DNA of 64,000 nt from CAWUEZ02 sp963921355 (GTDB taxonomy: Bacteria; Pseudomonadota; Alphaproteobacteria; Thalassobaculales; Thalassobaculaceae): assembly GCA_963921355.3 (NCBI GenBank), contig OZ001190.1:124001-188000 (forward strand), given 5' to 3'. The notes beneath the pieces are model-generated. The model did no database searches. It saw nothing but the letters and a program-made list of their open reading frames with translations, and was not told the DNA's origin. Positions 9,527-16,585 of this stretch are shown in pieces (within the stretch, counting starts at the first letter, position 1; every line of letters begins with the position of its first letter). The translations under genes and the position numbers were made by a program.

Positions 9527-10468
9527 TCAAGCATTGGATTCAGGATCGACAGCCAGGATCAGTGCGGCATGGTCGAGATCGCCGTAGCCCTGCTCGACCA
9601 GAGCCTCCCAGAGGGCCGCGTTGGTGGCCAACCCCGGCAGGTTCAACCCAAGTTCTTCGGCAAGACCGCAGGCGGCGCGCATGTCCTTGCGCTGAATGCG
9701 CGCACTGGCCCGAGCCCGGAAATCGCCGGTCGCCATCCGCTCGCCGTGCAGTTCCAGCACCCGGCTGTGCGCAAAACCGCCCAGGATCGCCTCGCGCAGA
9801 GTCGCCGGATCGATACCGGCGCGGCGGGCGATGGCGAACGCCTCGGCGACAGCGCCGATCGTCATGCCGACGATCATCTGGTTGGCCGACTTCGCGACCT
9901 GTCCGGCGCCGACAGCGCCGACATGGGTGATGCGCCTGCCCAGCGCCCGCAGGAGAGGCTCGATCCGAAACACGTCGCCGTCGCTGCCCCCGACCATGAT
10001 CGACAGGCTACCGTCTTCGGCCGCCGTTGTTCCCCCGGAGACCGGAGCGTCGATCCACCTGCCGCCGATCATCCGCAGCCGGCCGGCGAAGTCGCGGGTC
10101 GCAGAGGCCCCGGTGGTACCCATGTCAATCACGACCGCATCCTCGGCAAGGCCGTGCGCGACCCCCCACTGGTCGTCCACCGGGTCGAAAACGACCGCCC
10201 GGACGGCGTCGACATCGGTCACCATGACGATCACCTCGTCCGACGCTTCCGCAACATGACGCGGCGACGGGACGGCATGGGCGTCGGCGAACTCCGACGC
10301 CAGGGCCTCGGCCTTCTCGATCGTTCGGTTCCAAAGGGACAGACGGCATCTGGCCGCGGCCAGCCGCCGGGCCATGGGCATGCCCATCAGGCCGAGTCCG
10401 ACCAAGCCGACGCGCCGGCCGGCGAGCGAGAGGTCGTCAGTGGGAGAGTCGAAATCCGACGGGGTCAC
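9527..10468 (-). CDS. NAD(P)-dependent oxidoreductase, 3-hydroxyisobutyrate dehydrogenase family
   Basis: A 313-residue beta-hydroxyacid dehydrogenase. The Rossmann motif is GLVGLGLMGMPMARRL near residue 20, the substrate motif DAPVSGG lies in the middle, and the catalytic Lys is in GAGQVAKSANQMIVG. The start is GTG (10468), giving a ~15-residue extension before the Rossmann fold. It oxidises a 3-hydroxyacid such as 3-hydroxyisobutyrate, tartronate semialdehyde or a relative; the specificity loop does not decide. A paralogue with the same motifs is encoded on the other strand at 11008. The TerB-like gene ends 16 bp upstream, so the two are likely co-transcribed. Confidence 0.88.
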   Translation of the reverse strand: MTPSDFDSPTDDLSLAGRRVGLVGLGLMGMPMARRLAAARCRLSLWNRTIEKAEALASEFADAHAVPSPRHVAEASDEVIVMVTDVDAVRAVVFDPVDDQWGVAHGLAEDAVVIDMGTTGASATRDFAGRLRMIGGRWIDAPVSGGTTAAEDGSLSIMVGGSDGDVFRIEPLLRALGRRITHVGAVGAGQVAKSANQMIVGMTIGAVAEAFAIARRAGIDPATLREAILGGFAHSRVLELHGERMATGDFRARASARIQRKDMRAACGLAEELGLNLPGLATNAALWEALVEQGYGDLDHAALILAVDPESNA

Positions 10469-10484
10469 GCCGTCCGGTCCGCGG

Positions 10485-10889
10485 TCAGGTCCGCGCGTAG
10501 CGGGCCGCAGCGCCCCGTTCGATGGCGGCCGCCGTCAGTCGGTCGACATCGAGGTCGTGGCGGAGCATCTCGAGGTACCGCAACTCCTCCTGGGTAGCCT
10601 CGCCGTCGGCCGCCACCACGTCGCAGGCGAGGGCGTAGGCGGTGGGGCGCAGCCGTTCCGGCAGTCCCGACCGGATCTGCACGATCGCGGTATCGATACC
10701 ATCGGGTTCGGAAAGCATGTCCGTGGCAGCCGCGGCCACCTGCGGCAGGTTGCCCCGCTCGAAATCGGCGAAGATCGGCAAGTGCTCGACGATCCCTCGG
10801 ATCGTCTCCAACTCGCTATCGGCCAACGACCCGTCGGCGGCAGCACCGATGACCATGGCATAGATGAGGGCGGCGTGATGGCTGATCAT
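10485..10889 (-). CDS. TerB-like protein
   Basis: A 134-residue all-helical protein resembling the TerB/tellurite-resistance-like fold. It has two repeats of an acidic helix-loop, AAADGSLADSELETIRGI and VVAADGEATQEELRYLEML, the double DG-x-(4)-E pattern typical of the family. Family members bind metal ions in stress or surface complexes, but isolated single-domain copies have no known role. The ATG at 10889 is chosen because GAGAG precedes it; an upstream in-frame start at 10961 would add 24 residues without homology. Confidence 0.7.
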   Translation of the reverse strand: MISHHAALIYAMVIGAAADGSLADSELETIRGIVEHLPIFADFERGNLPQVAAAATDMLSEPDGIDTAIVQIRSGLPERLRPTAYALACDVVAADGEATQEELRYLEMLRHDLDVDRLTAAAIERGAAARYART

Positions 10890-11007
10890 GTCAGTCTCTC
10901 GATTTGGGGGCACGCGATCACGGATGATCGCCGGTATACCCGCCGGCTCGGTTGGCGACAACCACGCGCGCGGGATGGGTCCGGGTCAACGTTGAAAGGG
11001 ACACGAC

Positions 11008-11895
11008 ATGACAGAAGCACGTCCGCCACTCGGCTTCATCGGGTTGGGCCTGATGGGACTGCCGATGGCCCGTCGCCTGGTTGCCGCAGGCTTCCTGGTG
11101 ACCGTCTGGAACCGATCAGAGTCCAAGCTGGCGGACATAGTCCAGGCGGGGGCGCTTCGGGCCTCTAGCCCGCGCGCCGTGGCGGAGGCCAGCGATGTGG
11201 TCTTTACCTGCGTCACGGATACCGAAGCGATCGACGCGGTCGTGTTCGGCGAGGCGGGGATCCGGGAGGCCGCAGCCGTCGACAAGATCCTGGTGGACTT
11301 CTCGTCGATGCAGCCCGACAAGGCTGTGGCGTTCGCCGAACGCCTGCGGACCGAATCCGGCATGGGCTGGGTCGACGCGCCGGTTTCCGGCGGCGTGCCG
11401 GGAGCGACCGACGGGACCCTGGCGATCATGGCCGGCGGGACCCAGGCCGACATCGACCGGGTCGCGCCGATCGTGTCCCACCTCGCGGGCCGGTTCACGC
11501 GGATGGGCGAAGTCGGGGCGGGGCAGACCACCAAACTGATCAACCAGATGATCGTCGGCTGTGGTTTCGCGGTGATGGCGGAGGCCTGCCAGCTCGCCGA
11601 AGACGCCGGGATCGACCCCGCCCGGCTTCCGGTCGCCTTCGCCGGCGGCCGCGCCGACTCACCGATCCTGCAGCAGTACATGCCGCGTATGGCGGCGCGC
11701 GATCGCGACGTCCAGGGCCGCAACGCCATCATCGTGAAGGATTTGAACACCGTCATGGAAACCGCACGCCGCCTCGGCTCCGCCCTGCCGATGACCGGGC
11801 TCGCCGCCGAGATTCACAAGCTCCTTGTGAAGCAGGGCCTCGGCGACGCCGACAGCGCCGCCGCCATCGATCTCTACAACCGCGACAGCACCTGA
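11008..11895 (+). CDS. NAD(P)-dependent oxidoreductase, 3-hydroxyisobutyrate dehydrogenase family (second copy)
   Basis: A 295-residue enzyme of the same family as the one at 9527. It has GFIGLGLMGLPMARRLVAAGF (nucleotide binding), VDAPVSGGVPGATDGTLAIM (substrate loop) and the catalytic Lys in GAGQTTKLINQMIVG. GAAAGGGAC lies before the ATG. The amidase gene follows 75 bp downstream on the same strand, which may indicate a shared catabolic role, for example amide release followed by hydroxyacid oxidation, but this is inference. Confidence 0.88.
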   Translation: MTEARPPLGFIGLGLMGLPMARRLVAAGFLVTVWNRSESKLADIVQAGALRASSPRAVAEASDVVFTCVTDTEAIDAVVFGEAGIREAAAVDKILVDFSSMQPDKAVAFAERLRTESGMGWVDAPVSGGVPGATDGTLAIMAGGTQADIDRVAPIVSHLAGRFTRMGEVGAGQTTKLINQMIVGCGFAVMAEACQLAEDAGIDPARLPVAFAGGRADSPILQQYMPRMAARDRDVQGRNAIIVKDLNTVMETARRLGSALPMTGLAAEIHKLLVKQGLGDADSAAAIDLYNRDST

Positions 11896-11970
11896 GACCG
11901 TCGCCGATCATCGGCTTGCCCGGGTCGACGGGGCCGTGCGACGGTCGGCGTTCTGCACCAGGAGGAAACC

Positions 11971-13356
11971 ATGCCACAACTGCCGAAGGACCCGTTCACC
12001 CAGGGCCTCGCCGCCTATGCCGAAGACCTGAGGGCGGGCCGTGTGACCGCGACGGCGACGGTCCGGGCCTGCCTGGCGCGGATCGAGGCGTTGGACGGGG
12101 CGCTGTCGGCCTTCGAGCTGGTCGACGGAGAGCGGGCCCTGAAAGCCGCCAAGGGGATCGACGGCCTGCTGGCCAGCGGCGTCGATCTCGGCCCGTTGAT
12201 GGGGGTTCCAGTCGGCGTGAAGGACATCATCGCCCTCGACGGCCTGCCGACCACAAACGGCTCAAAGTATCCAAGTGAACACCTGACCGGTCCGGAAGGA
12301 ACGGTCGTCCACCGGCTCAAGGCCGCCGGCTGCATCCCGATCGGCAAGACCAAGACGGTGGAATTCGCGCTGGGCGCGACGGGCGTCAACGAGGCCCGCG
12401 GCACGCCCTGGAACCCCTGGGACACCAACACCCACCGGATCCCCGGCGGCTCGTCGAGCGGATCCGCTGTAGCCACGGCGGCCGGGCTTTGCGGGTTCGC
12501 ACTCGGAACGGACACCGGCGGGTCGGTCCGGATCCCGGCCTGCTTCACCGGCCTGTTCGGTCACAAGACGACCGTCGGGCTGTGGCCGACGGACGGGGTG
12601 TTCCCGCTCTCCCCGTCTCTGGACTCGGTCGGACCGCTGACCCGCAATGCCGGCGATGCGGCCCTGATCCACGCCGTCATCACCGGCGAAGATGTGCCGT
12701 TGCCGATGCGGTTGGAGGGCCTGCGCCTTGGCCGACCCACCAATTACTTCTTCGAAGACCTGGACGACCAGGTGTCCGAGACTGTCGAGGCCGCCATCGT
12801 CGCCCTGGTCGCCGCCGGGGTTGAGGTCGTCGACATCGAGATCCCTGAGGCCGGCGAGCGGGCGCAGCTGTTCCCGGCGATCGTGCCGGCGGAACTGCTG
12901 GCACGGCTGACCGTCGAGGGCTTCGAGAAGGCCCGACCGAAGATGGATTCGGTCACGGCGGCGCGGGCTGCCCACGGCCTGTCGGTATCGGCGACCGAGC
13001 ACGTCGCGGCCCAGTTCCGCCGGCTGGAATTGGAGCAGATCGCCGCCGACCGGTTCGACGGCCTCGACGGCTGGATCGCGCCGACCTGTCCGTTCGTTCC
13101 GATGCCGGTCGACAATCTGGAGCATCCCGAAGAAGCAGCACGTGCGCTGCATTCCTCGCGCAACACGCAACCCGGCAACATTTTCAAGCTCTGTGCCGCG
13201 TCGCTGCCGATCCATCAGTTCGGCGCCGCGCTGCCGGTCGGCCTGCAACTGATGGCTCCCGGTGGCGACGATGCCCGGCTGCTGTCGATGGCCATGGCCC
13301 TGGAAACGGTTCTCGGCGCCGGCCGGGCGCCGGATCTGTCAGGTTTCCTGAACTAG
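11971..13356 (+). CDS. Amidase (amidase-signature family)
   Basis: A 461-residue amidase-signature hydrolase. The Ser-cisSer-Lys triad is complete: Lys in VPVGVKDIIALDG, the Gly/Ser-rich signature IPGGSSSGSAVATAAGLC, and the nucleophile in GTDTGGSVRIPACFTG. It resembles GatA, but no gatB or gatC lies nearby, the protein is shorter than typical GatA, and the sequence after the signature diverges. A stand-alone amidase or urea-amide hydrolase is therefore more likely than the tRNA amidotransferase subunit. The substrate is unknown. An AGGAGG ribosome binding site precedes the ATG. Confidence 0.88.
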   Translation: MPQLPKDPFTQGLAAYAEDLRAGRVTATATVRACLARIEALDGALSAFELVDGERALKAAKGIDGLLASGVDLGPLMGVPVGVKDIIALDGLPTTNGSKYPSEHLTGPEGTVVHRLKAAGCIPIGKTKTVEFALGATGVNEARGTPWNPWDTNTHRIPGGSSSGSAVATAAGLCGFALGTDTGGSVRIPACFTGLFGHKTTVGLWPTDGVFPLSPSLDSVGPLTRNAGDAALIHAVITGEDVPLPMRLEGLRLGRPTNYFFEDLDDQVSETVEAAIVALVAAGVEVVDIEIPEAGERAQLFPAIVPAELLARLTVEGFEKARPKMDSVTAARAAHGLSVSATEHVAAQFRRLELEQIAADRFDGLDGWIAPTCPFVPMPVDNLEHPEEAARALHSSRNTQPGNIFKLCAASLPIHQFGAALPVGLQLMAPGGDDARLLSMAMALETVLGAGRAPDLSGFLN

Positions 13357-13411
13357 AGCAAGACCTGTTCAGAGAAGATCGGGCGGAACAGTGGATTTTG
13401 CTCTGATCCAA
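13353..13411. repeat. Half copy of the CTAGAGCA palindromic repeat (copy C)
   Basis: CTAGAGCAAGACCTGTTC is mirrored by GAACAG...TTTTGCTCT, giving a hairpin of about 58 bp that overlaps the amidase stop codon. It resembles the first hairpin of the full elements at 35791 and 50821 but lacks the second. It lies between convergent genes and may also act as a terminator. Confidence 0.5.
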
Positions 13412-13499
13412 CATTTGAAAGCCCGTGTTGTCGGAAGAACCTGGGCTTCGGCCAAAGAAAATGAACCCGCTTCAGATCATAGGGCCGGAACTGTCTATC

Positions 13500-14276
13500 T
13501 CATCTCATCCGTTTGAGAACGACGATATCTTGGCCGATGTTGGACGTGGCACGGCCACACCAGGCACCACGAACCGGATCTCCCACCTGAACCAACCCCG
13601 AGGCCTCAACCATCTCCAGCCAGGCGGGTTCGTTGAAAGCGATCCCGCGCTCCGGCAGTCGAAGATCAATCGTCGCGGTATGGTCGCTGATGGGTATGAA
13701 ATTAAACTTCGACAGACCTTTCGAGATTCGATCTCTCGCAAAATCGTCGATCAAGAACAGAGAGATGAACACACTTCCGCGATCAGAGATGATTCGTTCG
13801 AATTCTCTCAGGTAATGGAGCACGTCGTCTTTAAGCATGTGCGTCAGCACAGAACAGCAGATCACAAGGTCGCACGCCCGGCCGGCGATCGGCAGCGCCG
13901 TCTGCCCGACAGTCTGCTGTCCGGCGCTATTGTACATGCGGTTCTGGACGTCCATCCACTCGAAGGCGAACCCGCCGTGAACGGGGCTGAAGACCTCCTG
14001 TGCCCAGGTGATCTGATCGCGGTCGACATCCAGGCCACGATAGCTGCCAGGCGGTTCCAGAATGTCGAGCAAAGGAATGGCCATGCGCCCCCAGCCGCAG
14101 CCGACATCAACAACGCGGGCCGTCGGGTCGACAACCTGCCGCTGCTGCATGATCTCGAAATACAGATCGACCAGCGGGAACACCCGTGTACCGGAACTGG
14201 GAAATGTCTTCGGGATCGGGATGCGGTCTCGCAGCGGGCCTGACGGCCGGCCGTCAGGCGGGTCCGATTCGCTCAT
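13500..14276 (-). CDS. Class I SAM-dependent methyltransferase
   Basis: A 258-residue methyltransferase. SAM-binding motif I is VVDVGCGWGRMAIPLLD, the acidic motif II is YRGLDVDRD, and a later DLVICCSVLTHMLKDD marks motif post-II. The fold is that of small-molecule or glycan methyltransferases; the acceptor is unknown. Its ATG overlaps the stop of the glycosyltransferase-TPR gene (ATGA at 14273-14276), so it is translated with it and probably methylates a sugar or glycan made or carried by that locus. Confidence 0.85.
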   Translation of the reverse strand: MSESDPPDGRPSGPLRDRIPIPKTFPSSGTRVFPLVDLYFEIMQQRQVVDPTARVVDVGCGWGRMAIPLLDILEPPGSYRGLDVDRDQITWAQEVFSPVHGGFAFEWMDVQNRMYNSAGQQTVGQTALPIAGRACDLVICCSVLTHMLKDDVLHYLREFERIISDRGSVFISLFLIDDFARDRISKGLSKFNFIPISDHTATIDLRLPERGIAFNEPAWLEMVEASGLVQVGDPVRGAWCGRATSNIGQDIVVLKRMR

Positions 14277-16585
14277 GCCAAGCCGGGGTCATCGATGTCC
14301 GCTCGGATCACCTTCACACCGCCTCCGTAAGCTCCGATCGCCGTTTCGGTCCAAATCCAGTGATCGTCAGCGTCGACCAGCAGAACGTCACGCTCCTGCA
14401 GTCGGGCCAGCAGCGCAAGTTCGGCGTCGTCGGTGACAACGAGCCGCGCCGACCCAAGCTGATCCAGCCGATCCAGGGCATCCCACCGCCTGAGCAACAG
14501 CACCCGCACGACGCCAGGATCCGCGGACGCCACATCCAGCAGGTTTTGCGCGAGCACCTCCGAAGAGCCCTGGAGTGACACCGAGCGACCGTCAATGGCG
14601 CCCAACGCCGCCCGCCAAACCGTAGGATCGACGGGGCCGTCGCCGGAGAATTCGAGCTGGATCCGTCCGGCAATAGGCTCAGGCGCCGGCGGAAGCTTGC
14701 CGCGCAGCGGTCCGATCTCGAACGGTGCGGCGTCGCCCGTCGCTTGCTCGAGGATCTGGGGCGCCTGCTCGATCAGGACGCGACAATCGAACCCGCTGAC
14801 ATCAGCGGCAGGGCGGATCGGGATGTCGCCGGAAATCCTCTCGACCAGCCGGGCCAGGTCCGCCGGAACGGCGATGGTGATCTTCGCCCCGACCGCTTTG
14901 GCCCTTGCACAGAGGGTCGCCAGAGCCGGCAGCAACAGCAAAACGACGCGACGATCACTTTCGCAATCAACGACAAGGGAGCGACCCTGCAGTGACGAGG
15001 TCCCGTCCCAGATCGGCAGGCCATGGTCGTTCGGCGACCTGGCCCGCAGTGCGGCGGTCAGGGTGAGCCCGCGCAGCAGATCTCCGGTGCGGAGATAGAG
15101 ATCTGCCAGCGCGGCCGAGAACTGTATGGAGACCGGTGTGGTTTGGGAAAATCTCAGGAGGTTTGTTTTCGCACGCTCGGACTGGCCCAGATCGACCAGA
15201 ATGCCGGCGAAGTTGAGCAGGATCTCCTCGTTGACGCCAAAGCGGCCGATGGCCGTCTCATAGGTTTCCCGGGCAGCGTCAAGCTTCCCCAAGGCCTTGA
15301 GCGCAGTTCCGAGATTGAACGCGGCCATCCGATCATCGGGATCGCTCTGCTGGGCCGCTCGAAAGCAGTGGACGGCACTCTGCGGTTCCGAGCGCTGCAT
15401 GAAGGCGACCCCAAGTTGCATCAGGATCCGGGGATTGTTCGGGAACTGGCGCAGGCCCTGGTCCAGGGTATCAACTACCGCATCCGACCGACCTTGAGCC
15501 TGCAACGCAGCGGCGAGGTTTACGATGGCCCCAAGATGGGCCGGGAGCTGTTCCAGAACCTTTCGATACAGGACTTCGGCCCGCTCCGGCTGACCTCGGT
15601 CCAGATAGAGATTGCCGAGATTGAAAAGGCCGCTGACGATCGTCGGGTAGATCTCGATCAGCCGACGCAGAGCGGCCTCCGCCGTGCCGATATCGCCGCG
15701 CCGGCGATGGATCAACGCCGCGGCCAGGAGAATCCTCGGATCGTCTGGAATCTGCTTTGCGGCCGCCAGGATCGCCCGTCTGGCCAGATCCAGGTCTTGT
15801 GCATCGACCGCGACTTGCGCAGCACGATAGAAGGCCAGTCCGCGGTGAATCCCGGCAAATCGAGTGCTGTCTTCCACGCTACGCGCGAGCATATCGGCGG
15901 TCGCCTCAGGCGTGCTCCACGGAGCGCGACAGCGCGGAGGAAAGGCCAAGACCGGACTGGTCGACTCGTCCGACAGATTGGGACTGAAGAACGGATCGGC
16001 GCGCAGACGATCCTCCCAGCGGGCAGTCAGCACTTCGACGTCCCGCCGCCACTGCCGTTCGTTCTTCTTGCGGCGGTTGCGCTTGCGAGACGCGGACTCT
16101 AGATGCCAGAGCCGGACGTGGGGCGTGAACAGCACACGAAGCTTCGCGTCCTGAACGCGAAGGCAGAAATCGACATCGTTGTAGTTGACCGGGAGATGGT
16201 GCAGGTCCATTCCGCCCATGTCGTCGTAGACTTGCGTCCGCATGACCATACAGGCTGCCGTGACAGCACCGTATTGGCGCACGCTGCAGCAGAACCCCTC
16301 TGCGACGAGGCGTGGCAGAGACTCGGTACGCAGGTAGTGCGCGCCCCCTCCGCCGCCGGCACCGACGATCACCCCGGCATGTTGAATGGTTCCGTCTTCG
16401 TGCAGAAGCAGCGCGCCGACGACACCGATCTCCGACCGCAAGGCCTGTGCGACCATCTCGTCCAGCCAGTCCGGGTCCATCGGCTCAGCATCGTCGTTCA
16501 ACAGGCAGAGGACGGTGCCGGTGCCGGCCGTCCGACCCACATGGTTCAGTTCGGGGTAGTTGAATGGTACGTCGTAGCGGATCAC
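14273..16585 (-). CDS. Glycosyltransferase 2 (C-terminal half) with TPR repeats; downstream part of a frameshifted giant gene
   Basis: A 770-residue frame that begins inside a GT2 domain and cannot start a normal protein. Residues 1-150 are the second half of a GT-A fold, with LNDDAEPMDPDW (donor/metal region), NYNDVDFCLRVQ and LWHLESASR. Residues ~245-475 contain about seven TPR units (for example NLGNLYLDRGQPERAEVLYRKV). Residues ~490-770 resemble a degenerate GT9/ADP-heptose-like domain often found after TPRs. The missing N-terminal half is in the frame at 16582-19383; adding one base near 16634 joins them into one protein of ~1,703 residues. Its stop overlaps the methyltransferase start. 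Confidence 0.75.
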   Translation of the reverse strand: MIRYDVPFNYPELNHVGRTAGTGTVLCLLNDDAEPMDPDWLDEMVAQALRSEIGVVGALLLHEDGTIQHAGVIVGAGGGGGAHYLRTESLPRLVAEGFCCSVRQYGAVTAACMVMRTQVYDDMGGMDLHHLPVNYNDVDFCLRVQDAKLRVLFTPHVRLWHLESASRKRNRRKKNERQWRRDVEVLTARWEDRLRADPFFSPNLSDESTSPVLAFPPRCRAPWSTPEATADMLARSVEDSTRFAGIHRGLAFYRAAQVAVDAQDLDLARRAILAAAKQIPDDPRILLAAALIHRRRGDIGTAEAALRRLIEIYPTIVSGLFNLGNLYLDRGQPERAEVLYRKVLEQLPAHLGAIVNLAAALQAQGRSDAVVDTLDQGLRQFPNNPRILMQLGVAFMQRSEPQSAVHCFRAAQQSDPDDRMAAFNLGTALKALGKLDAARETYETAIGRFGVNEEILLNFAGILVDLGQSERAKTNLLRFSQTTPVSIQFSAALADLYLRTGDLLRGLTLTAALRARSPNDHGLPIWDGTSSLQGRSLVVDCESDRRVVLLLLPALATLCARAKAVGAKITIAVPADLARLVERISGDIPIRPAADVSGFDCRVLIEQAPQILEQATGDAAPFEIGPLRGKLPPAPEPIAGRIQLEFSGDGPVDPTVWRAALGAIDGRSVSLQGSSEVLAQNLLDVASADPGVVRVLLLRRWDALDRLDQLGSARLVVTDDAELALLARLQERDVLLVDADDHWIWTETAIGAYGGGVKVIRADIDDPGLA

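Noticed and set aside
11971..13356. Amidase as GatA
   Set aside because: No gatB/gatC neighbours and diverged after the signature; a stand-alone amidase is safer.
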